A stretch of 64,000 bases of DNA, taken from the NCBI GenBank assembly GCA_004026145.2, contig CP034993.1:9738050-9802049 (forward strand). Direction: 5' to 3'. This DNA is from Takifugu bimaculatus. Its lineage: Eukaryota > Chordata > Actinopteri > Tetraodontiformes > Tetraodontidae. The notes below the pieces were generated by a model that worked only from the letters and a program-made list of their open reading frames with translations, was not told the DNA's origin and made no database searches. Numbering within the stretch: the stretch's first letter is position 1; each line of letters starts with the position of its first letter. This document shows, in pieces, positions 22,075-33,648 of the stretch. Both the position numbers and the translations under genes were made by a program.

Positions 22075-22640
22075 TCCGGACGTCCTCTCTATTCATTTCA
22101 AAGCTGATATGAGTAAATTACACTGACAATACTAGAGTTGCTTTATTTACCTATACATTGGACTAAAAACGGTTTTGAGAAATTAAAGCCATCACTTCAG
22201 GTATAGGCTTAATTTAAATTACCTATTACAAAAAAACAAACAAATCAACCAACATAAACATAAATAGCTGTTGAAAATACTCGGGCAAAAATCCAAAGTG
22301 CTGGTTTCAGTTATGTAAATGCAGGGCTGACGTTAGGGCGTACTGAGTAGCTTCATTATTGCTGTGCACTGTAATCCCGGGTGCCCCCCTGCTCTCTTGA
22401 TGAGGTCACTTACAGGAAACAACATCTGGACTGAGTCCCGCTGCCGCCTGCTGTCTACCATACACACTCACACAGAAACGTCCCCTCGTCAGAGAACCAC
22501 AATCATGGCCGATGCTTGACGAGGGTGCAGGTGACGGAATCACCGTTGACAGCCTGACTCATCTTCCGTGTTCCTCTGGTCCTCTCTCCTCCCAGCTCTA
22601 CCTCATCTTGCGACGTTTCTGACTCAGTGCTTTTATTTCT

Positions 22641-22704
22641 ACCCACCCACATCCACCCACACGCACGCACGCACCCCCCCCCACACACACACACACACAC
22701 ACAC
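22641..22704. repeat. ACCC/ACGC/AC compound microsatellite
   Basis: ACCC repeats, then ACGC repeats, a C-run and a 22-bp AC run. Confidence 0.88.
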
Positions 22705-23058
22705 GTTTTTGTGTCTTCTTGCATTTTAGTCATCATCCCTCGGTCTCAAAGAGGGCAGGTGAGGTAAGAATGAGCTCATGGAAGCAGCTTTTTAGGTTAG
22801 GTCTGGGCATGTCCGCCCAGCTGAGGATGATGGAGGAGCTTACACAACCAGGGGAATAGAGGCGTTCAGGACGTTAGGCTTCAAAACCCCCACTTTTACC
22901 AACACACATCCCAAAAATATTCTCAAAAATAATCTGATTGAAAATGGCAACACAATCTGATGGCAAAGTGGTTGAGGGGAAATTGAGGGGTTCACAGTTC
23001 AATGTTGGTTACCCGAAACACCAAAACCACCAATAACTTGCTGGTTTCTATTGGAAAC

Positions 23059-23091
23059 TGTGTGTGTGTGTGTGTGTGTGGGGGGGGGGGG
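23059..23091. repeat. (GT)n followed by a G11 run
   Basis: A GT run ends in a homopolymeric G tract. It is the third instance in the window of GT merging into poly-G. Confidence 0.9.
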
Positions 23092-23499
23092 CATATCTCT
23101 CCATTAATAGCGTGAAGTTAGCTGTGTTCTGGTTCTTTTTGGGAGGCAGGGAGCTGAGGGGATGGGGCGCCGGAGTTTGTTGCGTGATTGTGAGCGCTTG
23201 GTTAAAAATACAACAAACCAAATAAAAGATTTATACCTTGTGAGAGCGGAGAGCCACTTCCTCCCGAGAGGAGGGAGAGGACAGTCACGGCCACCTGCGC
23301 CGCCCTCCCTGCTGCTGCCTCTGCAGCCCAGCCCAGACCTCTGCAGTAATCTGATAATGTGCTCGTCAGCAGCCGCTATAGATAAAACATGGGGCGGCTG
23401 CTGACGCATGAATAAGCAAAAGTCCAGCCAGTGGCAGCCATGCCGCATGCATGTGGCCGCACAGCCACGCATGGGGTCACCCAACACCGCTCGCTCCAC

Positions 23500-23545
23500 C
23501 TCCGTTCATTAGATATTCATGAGGACCAATTAAATGTGCCAGTAA
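23500..23545. promoter_or_regulatory. candidate homeobox/POU-type motif cluster
   Basis: GTTCATTAGATATTCATGAGGACCAATTAAATG carries ATTAG, ATTCATGA (POU-like), CCAAT and CAATTAA within 40 nt. It could be the core of an intronic enhancer. Low confidence. Confidence 0.22.
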
Positions 23546-24152
23546 GATGACTGCGAGGACCCTTCCCAGACCGTCTGTCAAGGATCCTGTATGTCAGGGA
23601 GGCGCGCCACAAATCACAAACCTGCTTTCTGTTGCTGACAATCTCTTTTTAATCACACAAGATTGAATGTGTCAGAGTTATTATGGTTTCACAGGTATTA
23701 TAGTTTTACTGCTCTTATAAAAGCTCTTTAACAGAATGCACACTGGACCTCGTGGATGGGATGACAGAGCATTCAAGGAATAAGGAACCAACTAACTTCA
23801 GCCTTTACAGAGGAGAGCCCACCTACACGTGCTCCCGTATGTCTGCACGCAGGATAGAGCTGAAGTTATGGAGGTGTGTAGATCCTGCCCTGCGGCCTGT
23901 ACATTTACACTGGAACACTAGTGTGTGTCTTTTTACATATCCGGCCAGTTCTATATGAGGCCATTTAGGAGTGACTATAAAGGTTTAATAAAGACTCGAA
24001 TTTGTGGGTTTTTTAAAAATCCATACCCTCACGTTGTGCAGTTTGCTATTTTAAGAATTTCTTAAGTTCTTTTAACTGCTGTTTATTCCCTCTGAGGACC
24101 ACTGGGGGTGCTGGTGTCTACCCCAGCAGACATGAATAGACAGCTCACCAGT

Positions 24153-24154
<2 letters not shown>

Positions 24155-24195
<41 letters not shown>
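24155..24195. repeat. (AC)n microsatellite
   Basis: Pure AC run of about 41 bp. Confidence 0.95.
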
Positions 24196-24197
<2 letters not shown>

Positions 24198-24857
24198 TTC
24201 AGTCACACCTAGTTTAGCATCTTCAGGCACCCTAATGTGGATATTTCTGGACTTCTGGGGGAAACTGGAGAAAACCCAGACATGAGGAAAGCAAGACCTG
24301 AAGAGGAGGCTCCTCCACAGGTGCAGCGGTCAATTCTGGCAACCGTAGCTTAAAACAGAAGAATAACTTGTAACCAGATGAAGAATCAAAACAATCAGAT
24401 ATTTGATCACCAGCAGGGTGAAGCAGCATTCCCCGATTCCTCAGTGGGTAAATTTGCCTCCAGAAGGTTCTCCACGAATGATATGCATGAGAGATATGTA
24501 GGATCTCAGAGGTGTCAGCTCACACATCAGTGTCCTGACAGAATGACTGCCAGGAGGACCAACCAGCGCCCCAGGAAAGGGCATGTGTAACCCATCCATA
24601 TGTATCATCTTGGTTTCCATCACTGTCCAACATCAGTCTTCAATTCCCTGGGATGAGAAACAAAGCAGAGAGTTTCCCTTATGGGGCCTAAATCTCCCTC
24701 GAACATAAACCTAAAAAAGTTCTGGGACTTGGAAAATGGACTTCCAGATCGTCCTGTCTACACCCCAACCCTAGCGGAGTATCAATAGCCATGACGTAAG
24801 GTTGAAAAGTTCACCCATCCCTGTTTGGAGCCTAATTGGAGCTGAAGGTCAGAGGAT

Positions 24858-24895
24858 GTCTGTGTGTGTGTCTGTGTGTGTGTCTGTGTGTGTGT
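24858..24895. repeat. (TCTGTGTGTG)n compound microsatellite
   Basis: Three copies of a 10-12 bp TCTG-plus-TG unit. Confidence 0.88.
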
Positions 24896-25729
24896 TGGTT
24901 GATTGCCTTCATGAATCCAGCAAGACCGGTGAGTGTGTGTGGAGAAGGGTTGCTTTTTGTTGCCTTTTTCCTGTTTCAAAACCTGTTTTTGTTTTTTTTT
25001 GTGATATCCCTGAACAAATTCAAATGCACGTTATCTTCAAGTAACCAGGCAGCAAGAGACATATTAGAAAAGAAATGAAACAAAATGTTGTGTGACTAAA
25101 GCATTTTCTCCGGCGCAACTTTTCCATTTAGCCGAGTTCAATCAGGTTATTGGAATGAGTGCTGAAGAGTTCTTTTAAGCTGAAACAGGCTGGACTGCTG
25201 TGTTACTGGTAATTAAGCGGGACAATAATTAGCTGCTAGTGGAGGGGAGGCGGGCGAAGAAAAAACAACACTCAAACATAAATAAAGCAGCAACCTGAAA
25301 CAAAACCAGAGTTTGTGAGAGATACACGTGTGTGTCTCTCCCTTCATGTCAAAGCAGCCAGCAACCTCTCCAGATGCTGATGCCTGGTACCAGATGGATG
25401 CGCTGTTTGGTGTCTGCTAACTTCTAATCACAGCTTATAATTAGAGGGAAACGGAGGAAAAAGAACCAGCGTGGGGATGAGGAGCAGAGAGGCACAGTGG
25501 GAGACGGACTGAGGAGATGACAAGAAGACGGACAGGACAATCCTCGAGAGGACAAAGTCGCAGAGGGACAGTGCTGTCTCCCTCTGTCCCCTGGTTCTGT
25601 CAAAATGTTCCATCTTGTTTCCAATATCTGGTTATTTGGAAGCACAAAATCTATTTAACACAGAAGCTTAACAAAGCTTCATTGACTGGAAGAGATACCA
25701 GGCTTAATGCCAGGTCCATTAGCTCAGTG

Positions 25730-25731
<2 letters not shown>

Positions 25732-25781
<50 letters not shown>
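25732..25781. repeat. (GT)n microsatellite, 50 bp
   Basis: Pure GT run. Confidence 0.96.
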
Positions 25782-25784
<3 letters not shown>

Positions 25785-26289
25785 GGAGTGAGAAACGGAC
25801 AGTCATCAGATTGAGTGATTCAGTGATATACTGCTGATGGCAGGAGATCATGAGTGTGTTGTGGGTTTCTTTGGCCGAACAACAGAGGAATCGGTTTCAG
25901 TCAAACAAGAAGAGCCCAAGAAGAGCCCAAAAGCCCCCCACCACGATGAGTCGGAGCTAAAATCCTCTGCCTTAAAGGTTCCAGGCGCCTTCCTTTCATT
26001 CACAGGCAAATGAACTCCTGACCAGGCGCTCCTGCCTGGTTCTGGACTACTCAGTACCATACTTCTGTCCTCGCCGTCGCTGGAAGGCTCCTCTGGACGG
26101 TTCAGTCAACAGTTCAGTCCCTATCGGCCGGCCGGCTCCATGCCCACCAAGCCACGTCGGTTCTTTTCCCCGGCACTTCCTGGTCTCATACTGCCCTCCA
26201 ACCTCCCAGGCTTCCCCTCTGGAGTCTCCTTTTCCTCTCCAGATAAGACAAACAAGAAAGCAGTTATTTGACGCATCTGTAATCACCTT

Positions 26290-26420
26290 AGCTATATCCG
26301 CTGGAACTAAGGGCTTTTAATTTGCCATGCTTTTAATTTGTTTTCACAGCAGTTTCAAGCAAATTGAATTTGTTAATCAAAGCAGCAAAATGAAATGCTA
26401 AGCGTTATTGACGAGATGCT
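26290..26420. promoter_or_regulatory. candidate conserved non-coding element (intronic)
   Basis: The word CTTTTAATTTG occurs twice (about 26312-26322 and 26330-26340), followed by AAATTGAATTTGTTAATCAAAG and CTAATTGGG. It is repeat-free and AT-rich, with paired homeobox and TCF/SOX-like (ATCAAAG) cores. Confidence 0.25.
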
Positions 26421-28834
26421 AATTGGGTTAGCGTGGAAATTGGAAGAGGGGGTGAAGTGGGGCCTAACGAGAGGGTTGGAGGGGGAGTATTTTGGGGTAT
26501 CAGCAGTCAAGACAAATCACATTAGAGCATTACACACAACAGGATACACACAGATTGCTTGGCACCAGATGGCCCCCTGGTGGCTACCCTGTGGTGTTTG
26601 TGCACGTGCTCAAAAGGGGCCCTTTTATTTTGGCAATCTTACACAAACAAACACGGATGGATTTCCACCCATTTTTTGGCCCAGTCTAAAATATAGCTGA
26701 ACATAAAGATGCCTGTACGTGCACGCAGAGGACAGAGTTCCTCTGGCAGACTAACTCTAATCCCACAACCCCTTTTAGCATATTTAAAGTTCCACACAGC
26801 ACACACACACACACACGCACCCTCCCTCAGCGATACATCAATAAAAGGCACAAATGAAGACAAGTCTAAACCTACCCACCTCCTGCCACCAGTTCCGTAT
26901 CAACCATCACTCTTTAACTAGCTCATTGACCCCTTCAAGCTCTGCTGAGCTGTTCACTGCTAACACCGCTCGTTCTCCCTCCGGGCACGTCGGCCAAGGG
27001 AGGGACTAATGAGAAGAATTCCATCATTTGGCTTCAGATCTACATGAACCAAGGACGGAGGCTTGAGCTCACAAAATCAAGTGTAATGAAGGTTCCAACC
27101 TCCATCTGACAACAAAGATCATACACGTGTGATCATAGTTGCACATAATTACAGGCAGAAATATAGAGACGTGTACTTGCGGGTCAGTTAAAATGAGATT
27201 TTTTGCTCCTGTGTCTGTTGTCATTTAGCCTTTAGGTTTGACAGGTCTATGGATCTACGCGTCCTTGAGAAACAAATACACAGCAGCATTCCAGACTTGT
27301 GTCTCTACCTCCTGGTTTTCCCAAATATCCTCATCTTAGAGAGTGCACTCTGCAATATCTGTCCAACAGAAATTGATTGAATCTGCAGAATTAGGCGCTG
27401 CCAATAAATACATCTATCTAAGCACTCACAGCCTGGTGTTGGTAATCAGAAAATGGATAAGTTCTGCAGAGATATGAGAGGCATTCTTTAGAGAATGCTG
27501 ATTACAGTAGGCGCCATCTGTGAGGAGCACCCAGCTGCCTGCCTCATCATAATACCAGTGTTCTGATGGAGCAGCTCTAAGTACCTGGCAGAACCAGCTA
27601 CGCAGATAAAAAGAACCTATTAAATAACAGACAAAGTGGTCAGTGAAGGAGGATAGGGAACACACACACACACGGAGATGAGATAGCTGCAAGTTCTAAT
27701 TAAAATTCGCATTTCCATCTTAGGTGGTAATTTTGATCTGAGGAAGAAAAGGATGCCTGATATCTCGCAGACTCTCTTTCTCCATTTTTGTCTTTAATGT
27801 TCTTTGCCTCCCCGACTGGATAAAGATTTTCCTCCATGCGTGCTTTTCTTTCTAGCCGAGGGAGATCTGGACCAGAGTCCAGCCCTTTGGTTGAAAGCAG
27901 AATGGAGTAAATCAACTCCAAACCAGCCAACAGCTAGTCACAGTCTATTTCCATTTGATCTTTTGTGCAGCACAATGGGGTGAAGGCGTGGAACTGATCA
28001 CACACAGGGAATAGACAAGTAACCTGGTCATCGTTTGTACAAGCTGATCCCCTCAGGTTGGTGTGTAATCCAGTCTGGATTTAGGATGTGTACAGCTGGG
28101 CGACCCAGGAGACCGTCTTCGGTGTTGTGCTCGTCTTTAATGAGGTAACACATCACATCGTTATGAGGTCAGGCTGCTTATGTGGCTGAGGCAGCTTCTG
28201 CCTGTTGGTCTAGATGCTCTGCAGTGAACGTTGAGATCAGTTCCGCCCTGATTCCTTCTTAGATTGGAGGGGAAGAAAGTTCCGATGCCTGTTTGAAAGT
28301 CTGACAGCGGAGGTCACTTTGTTGCGCCAAGTGACTTTACATGTCCGCGTAGGAGATGTGTGTGATGGCTTAAGGGGACCACTGGAAGGACGTGGGCCAT
28401 AATTACATACAGGCTTCCCACTGGCAGCCTGTTTGGTCCGCAGTGTTTACCATCCTGCCGTAAATTTGGTTTCCATCGATCTAATGTCCCTCTCCGAGCT
28501 GTGTCTCTCCCCTGCTTTTTTGCCTTTACTCTGTCCTTTCCAGCTCATTACACCGAAACAATTATATTTTGGTGGAAGGGCTCTCAGTAGCAGCTCGCTG
28601 CTGGCTAAAGTGAAAACAGTCAGCGCAGGAGCATGACGATGGATCGCGGTGTCGGCGGCAGAACGATCATCACCTTGCTTATCCCCTCAGTAGTTGTTCA
28701 GGGTAAAAACAGCAGAACCATCTGAAGTCAAGCAAAGATGATTAAAGCACAATTTGAACTGCGCAGAGAGTTGGTATTCACAGTAGCATGTGTTAAATGA
28801 TACATATCTCAGGGTCAGACATTAAGAATTCTTT

Positions 28835-28990
28835 CAGTTAGTCTCTCCCAGGCTGCTTTAATTGCCATAAATATACTTTAATTAACAGGCTGGCATTCCT
28901 GTGAAGTTTTCTTTTTCTCCCTGCCCACACATTAGTGCAAAAATAGCATTTACATGGCGGTAGTAGTATTTGTTAATTACAAGCTTTAGA
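28835..28990. promoter_or_regulatory. candidate conserved non-coding element (intronic)
   Basis: A TTTAATTGCCATAAA then TTTAATTAACAGG cluster, followed by TTTGTTAATTACAAGC. It has three Antennapedia-type TAATTA/TAATTG cores within 150 nt and no simple repeats. Inference only. Confidence 0.25.
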
Positions 28991-29479
28991 GAGGGAAGAT
29001 GGGGGGCTTCACACCAGCAGATGGTTATACCTTAGGGGCAAAGCTTCCACTTTCTTTTCCTCACTCTATATACTGTGTTTGCCAGGATTGAGACGCCACG
29101 CCTCCATGATAGGAACTGTGCCCTGAGGAGGGAGTGCCTTTGCAAGGATCAAACACTCAAATGAGCCAAGATGCTGCTTCTTTAGCTTCAGGGTCTCAGA
29201 GGACCAGCAACAACATTTTCAGCCTCATCTAATTCCTCCATTTCTTTATTTCTTTGCTGTCCGAAACTCTAAGACCATTGTTTCCTGAAACACAATGTAA
29301 TTACTGCGTTAAGATTTAAACCTGAATTAAAATTTGTCTTTACCAACAGTGCAACGCGGCCATGTTCATAACGCGGAGGAACATGGATGACAGAGTGCCG
29401 CAGCACCAGAAGAAAACCTCCATGCAGGTTAAAAACACAAAATGATGAATGGACTCCTTCTCTACCACTTTAATTACAA

Positions 29480-29605
29480 GGCGACCTCACAGGGTTTAAG
29501 GTCCAGATTGTGGTTCAAGGACACTTTCACATGTAGACCTCAGGGGCCTGGGATCAAACCAACGACCTTCAGATCACTGGAGCGACTAGTCCGCCCCCCC
29601 GGGGC
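29480..29605 (-). mobile_element. degenerate tRNA-derived SINE fragment
   Basis: On the minus strand, GGTTTGATCCC (complement of 29550-29560) is a one-mismatch RNA polymerase III B box (GGTTCRANNCC). Around it lies GATCTGAAGGTCGTTGG upstream and CAGGCCCCTGAGGTC downstream. This layout is familiar in fish tRNA-derived SINEs, where the A-box half precedes. The A-box half is decayed or lost and the right end has diverged. It is a non-functional relic. Confidence 0.6.
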
Positions 29606-30229
29606 CCCGCAGGGATCCCATAACTGACAGTGGAACTTTAACAGGCGTGCTGCTGGATTGGTCCTGCAGTTTCTTCTTTCAAGCATCACGAGCTGCTCCT
29701 GGTGAGCACATATGCTCTACATATCTCCTCCAAAGCAGCACACAATCAGCCTTTGTAGGCACACATTAATAGAGAGCTGAGCTCTGTTTTGTCAGGCGGA
29801 GCTTTTAGAATGAAACGTCAGGTCACATAAATGTCCATTTCTGTAGACACACAGGGCCATTAGGATGACACGTTGATTATGTACTGATGACACAAACCAC
29901 TGATTAAACTGTTCTCTTATTTGCCCAGGACTATGTGTACATTCTGAAATACATTTCTGAAGTTTCCATTTGCAGGACGGTAATCACAATGATGCAAAAC
30001 TGACGTCTCTTTTTAGCAAGAGGCAGAAATCAAAAGTTTTAAAAAAGGAAGTCAGTAAAGTAAAAGAAAGAAAAGAAACATCAGTTAAAGTGAAAGTGAT
30101 GTTATTGGAAGAAAAAAATGGGCTCCCTGATGAATGCATTTCTAAAATTGTGCTATCGACAAACTCTGCCTCATAATAATGGTAATATTTGTCCATTATC
30201 TCTTATTCATACATCTCCTGGTGCTTTAA

Positions 30230-31370
30230 CTTGGATGTCACCAGTGTTGTATCCTGCCTGGTAGCTACGGGGGTTTGCACCCTCCTCCACCCTCCCCCAG
30301 GTGACCTGACCAAGGTTGATCCAGCCTCGGCCTGTGTTCCTGGGGCAGGCTGCTACCGTCCCCACTGGTCTCTCCTTCTCTGCTGCCTCAACATTGTTAT
30401 TGATCAGGTCCAGTTATCTGCTGTTTATGGTCATGTAGACAGGAAGTGACGCAATACGTCACCCCACTGGGTCATGGTTTCCTCTTCCCTCCTCTCCTCT
30501 CCTCTCGTCGTCTCTCCTCTACCCCTCTCCTCTCCTCTCCTCTCCTCTCCTCTCCTCTCGTCGTCTCTCCTCTACCCCTCTCCTCTCTTCTCCTCTCCTC
30601 CCCTCTCTTTTCCTCCCCTCCCCTCCCCTCCCTCTCCTCTCCCTCCCTCTCCTCTCCTCTCCTCCTCTCCTCTTCCCTCCCCTCCTCTCCTCTCCTCTCC
30701 TCCCCTCTCTTCTCCTCTCCTCTCCTCTCCCCTCCCCTTCACTCCCTCTCCTCTCCCTCTCCTCTCCTCTCCTCTCCTCCCTCCTCTCCTCTCCTCTCCT
30801 CTCTTCTTCCCTCCCCTCCCCCTCCCCTCCCCTCTCCTCTCTCTCCTCCCTCCTCTCCTCTCCTCTCCTCTCCTCTCCTCCTCTCCTCTCTCTCTCCTTC
30901 TCCTCTCCTCCCCTCCCCTCCTCTTTTCCTCCCCTCCCCCCCCTCCCCTCCTCTCCTCTCCTCCTCCCTCCTCCTCTCCTCTCCTCCTCTCCTCTTCCCT
31001 CCCCTCCTCTCCTCTCCCTCTCCTCCCCTCTCTTCTCCTCTCCTCTCCTCTCCCCTCCCCTTCACTCCCTCTCCTCTCCCTCTCCTCTCCTCTCCTCTCC
31101 TCCCCCTCCTCTCCTCTCCCTCTCTCTTCCCTACCCTCCATCCCTCTCCTCTCCTCTCCTCTCCTCTCCTCTCCTCTCCTCTCCTCTCCTCTCCTCTCTA
31201 CCCAGCTCTCCCATCAGCAGGAGGGTCCCCCTACATGAGCCTGGTCCTGCTCAAGGTTTCTTCCTGTTAAAGGGGAGTGTTTCCTTGCCACTGTTGCTTG
31301 TCTGGGGTCAGGCCCTGGGACTCTGGAAAGCGCCTTGAAACAATTTAAATAAAGATTGAAAGATTGATGT
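30230..31370 (+). mobile_element. dispersed fish repeat carrying an internal pyrimidine satellite
   Basis: The right flank (31210-31370) contains TACATGAGCCTGGTCCTGCT, then TTCTTCCTGTTAAAGGGGAG, AAAGCGCCTTGAAACAAT and the tail AAATAAAGATTGAAAGATTG. I recognise this combination as a highly repeated module of teleost genomes. The left flank (about 30230-30477: CAGGTGACCTGACCAAGGTT... GACAGGAAGTGACGCAATA) probably belongs to the same module, with the CT satellite grown between the halves. The AATAAA-like tail suggests spread by retroposition in the plus orientation. I cannot assign a named family. The left boundary is approximate. Confidence 0.6.
30478..31198 (+). repeat. 720-bp pure polypyrimidine (CTCTC/TCTCC)n satellite
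   Basis: Built mainly of CTCTC pentamers with CCCTC, TCTTC and occasional TCGTCG or TACCC variants. Apart from a few purines near its left end and isolated ones elsewhere, the strand is all C/T. Larger homologous blocks appear duplicated: segments around 30600-30780 and 30950-31095 share CTCTTCCCTCCCCTCC and the CCCCTTCACTCCC landmark. The 274-, 254- and 189-residue open frames across it (Ser/Pro/Leu-rich or Glu/Arg/Gly-rich) are artefacts. Confidence 0.95.
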
Positions 31371-32326
31371 ATACAGGCTCAATGTTCCCCAGTCAGCCAC
31401 ACCGAAAAGACACGTATCCCTTTACCTTTGGGGATTATTCAGGAAAGTAAAACGTGCACTTTATGAAAGCTCAATCAGAAAAAAGCCCCGGCTGCTTAAC
31501 ATGCATCAACGATGGGGTCCACTGGCCATCCCAGCAGTCAGTGTCGAGGATGAGACAAGGCCATAATCAAGTTCTGGTTTTTACATGGCGTCATGCCTTT
31601 ACCTCTGACAGTGTGATTGATGTGTATGTAAATGTGTTTGGAGGAGGACTGTGAGCAGCTCGTTAAAGCAGACATTTAGAGCTGAACTGTCAGAGGTATC
31701 AGTGAAGGGGTGGGGGGTGGGGGCAGGGTGCTGGGGCAGAGAAGAGGAAAGAGAAGGAATCCAAAATAAAGACAACTATTGATCCATGAATAAAGATGGA
31801 CGCTAGAGGAGCTGTAGGCAGGGCATTATAGGCCCCCACAGCATCTCTGGATCATTCATGGCGAAGCCTGACAGCTCTAACAATGGCCGACTTTGGGGAG
31901 CAGTGGACACAAACCAACCAGGAAAAAGGTGACTGTCTTTTTGACCGCCGTCTCTATTGTCCCACCTTAACCCCCGATCCCTGCCTCTGCCTCGCTATTC
32001 TCTAACATCAATAGAAAAATCACTGACCACTGAGGTCAAAGCATTGAATAGATTGGACATTTCTTTAAAGACACTGAAGCTTAGAGAAAGAAAACAAAAT
32101 GAATTTTAAAAAAAAATCTTCTTTTATGGGTTTATTTTAGCAGCACAATGGTTTGTTATTGACCACTAATTGATTTTCCTTTCCTTTTGGGTGGTCTATG
32201 GGGTTTGGAGGTGGGATATGACTATCTCCTGGTGATGATGCATGAACCAGCACACAGAATACACAACAGAGATACAGGAAGGTCATCTGGAGACAAAAAT
32301 AAAAACATTCAGAGAAAAGTCTCCAG

Positions 32327-32509
32327 CCATCATCCATCCATCCATCATTCATCCATCATCCATTCACCCATTCATCCATCTATCCCTCCATCCATCATTC
32401 ATCCCTCCATCCATCATTCATCCATCCATCCATCATCCATCCTTCATCCCTCCATCCATCATTCATCCATCCATCCATCATCCCTCCATCCATCCATCCA
32501 TCCATCCAT
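32327..32509. repeat. (ATCC)n / (CATT) tetranucleotide array, 183 bp
   Basis: CATCCATCC units interspersed with CATTCATCC and CCCTCC. Higher-order units such as CATCCCTCCATCCATCATTC recur two or three times, showing that larger blocks were duplicated. Open frames (His-Pro-Ser-Ile type) are artefacts. Confidence 0.95.
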
Positions 32510-33624
32510 AGTCATAGGGTATGAGGTGTTGGACAGGCACAAACCCAGGAATGGACCCCATATCCTCCCTGAAGATGCTAATCTTCTCCCGGAGTACACA
32601 GCATTACCAGAGGATACACACAGAGCTCCTCCCATCTGTATGAGAACGCCACTGCAGAGAGGCGGTGCAGAAAATTTCCTCCAACTACTAGATTTGATCT
32701 GACCTTTATTTAACCTGGTAAGTGTTTAAGAACATCTCTTAGTTACACCATCCTGAAATGCCAGGCCCCTGGAGAGGAGCTTGGAGATGTAAATGAAATA
32801 CGAAAAGAATCATTATCCATTTCAGCATTATCAATACCTATTTTAAGGTCTGGTTCAGTTCTAGCTCCAGAAACCAAGCTGGAGGTATTCTTTAGTTTGT
32901 ATTTAACCACCAGAATTCAAAAAGGGGTGTATAGAAATGATGCAGGTGTCCTCTGGCTTTGCCTTTAGGATGAATGGGAACATTTCTGGGCTGGACCGTG
33001 GTTAGTTTTCACAGTTGGTTGCCTGCAAAATGGTTAATGTAATACTATCAACACAAACCTTACAATCTATAAGTCATAGCAGATTTTGGGAACTTTTAGA
33101 TGTGACGCTTCCACAACCGTGTCGGCCTGTGTGGGATACGTTTCTGAAGTGTGAGGAAGACATTTTTCTTTCAAACTGCCTTTCTTTCTCCCTCTCTTTG
33201 TTAAGGAAGTTGTTTATAGATATTGATAAATGAAGCGCCAGGCCTCAGAAGACTCATTTCCAGGCAAAATCTTACCACCAAAATCACGCAGCATTGAAAA
33301 AAGGGAGAGCTGGGGAGCCGAGTGAGGAGGGCAGCGGGGAGACAAAACCTCACGGACTGCAGCATGGCCTCTGCTGCCCTGTGCATCCTGCAGCCCACTC
33401 TATTGTGGATCTGATGAAAAGTAGGCCACAATCCCTTTCAATTTGGCCGGCGTGCCACGGTCCTGTTAAAGACAATCGACTGGCTCAACAGAGCCACTAT
33501 ATCACAATATGCAGGTGCAGACAAGCCCAGCAGAGGAGAGACACGGTGCCTTAGGACAGAGAGAGGGGGACACGGGCATCCATCTCTCTCGCACTTAAGC
33601 TGACGTACAACCGTGGGGGAGAAC

Positions 33625-33648
33625 CCCCCCCCCCACACACACACACAT
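33625..33648. repeat. C-run joined to (AC)n
   Basis: Eleven C followed by a 14-nt AC run. Confidence 0.85.

Noticed and set aside
30446..31270. Long open frames (274, 254 and 189 residues) over the pyrimidine tract
   Set aside because: Pure Ser/Pro/Leu or Glu/Arg/Gly periodic translation of a CT satellite on both strands. No domain and no splice context.
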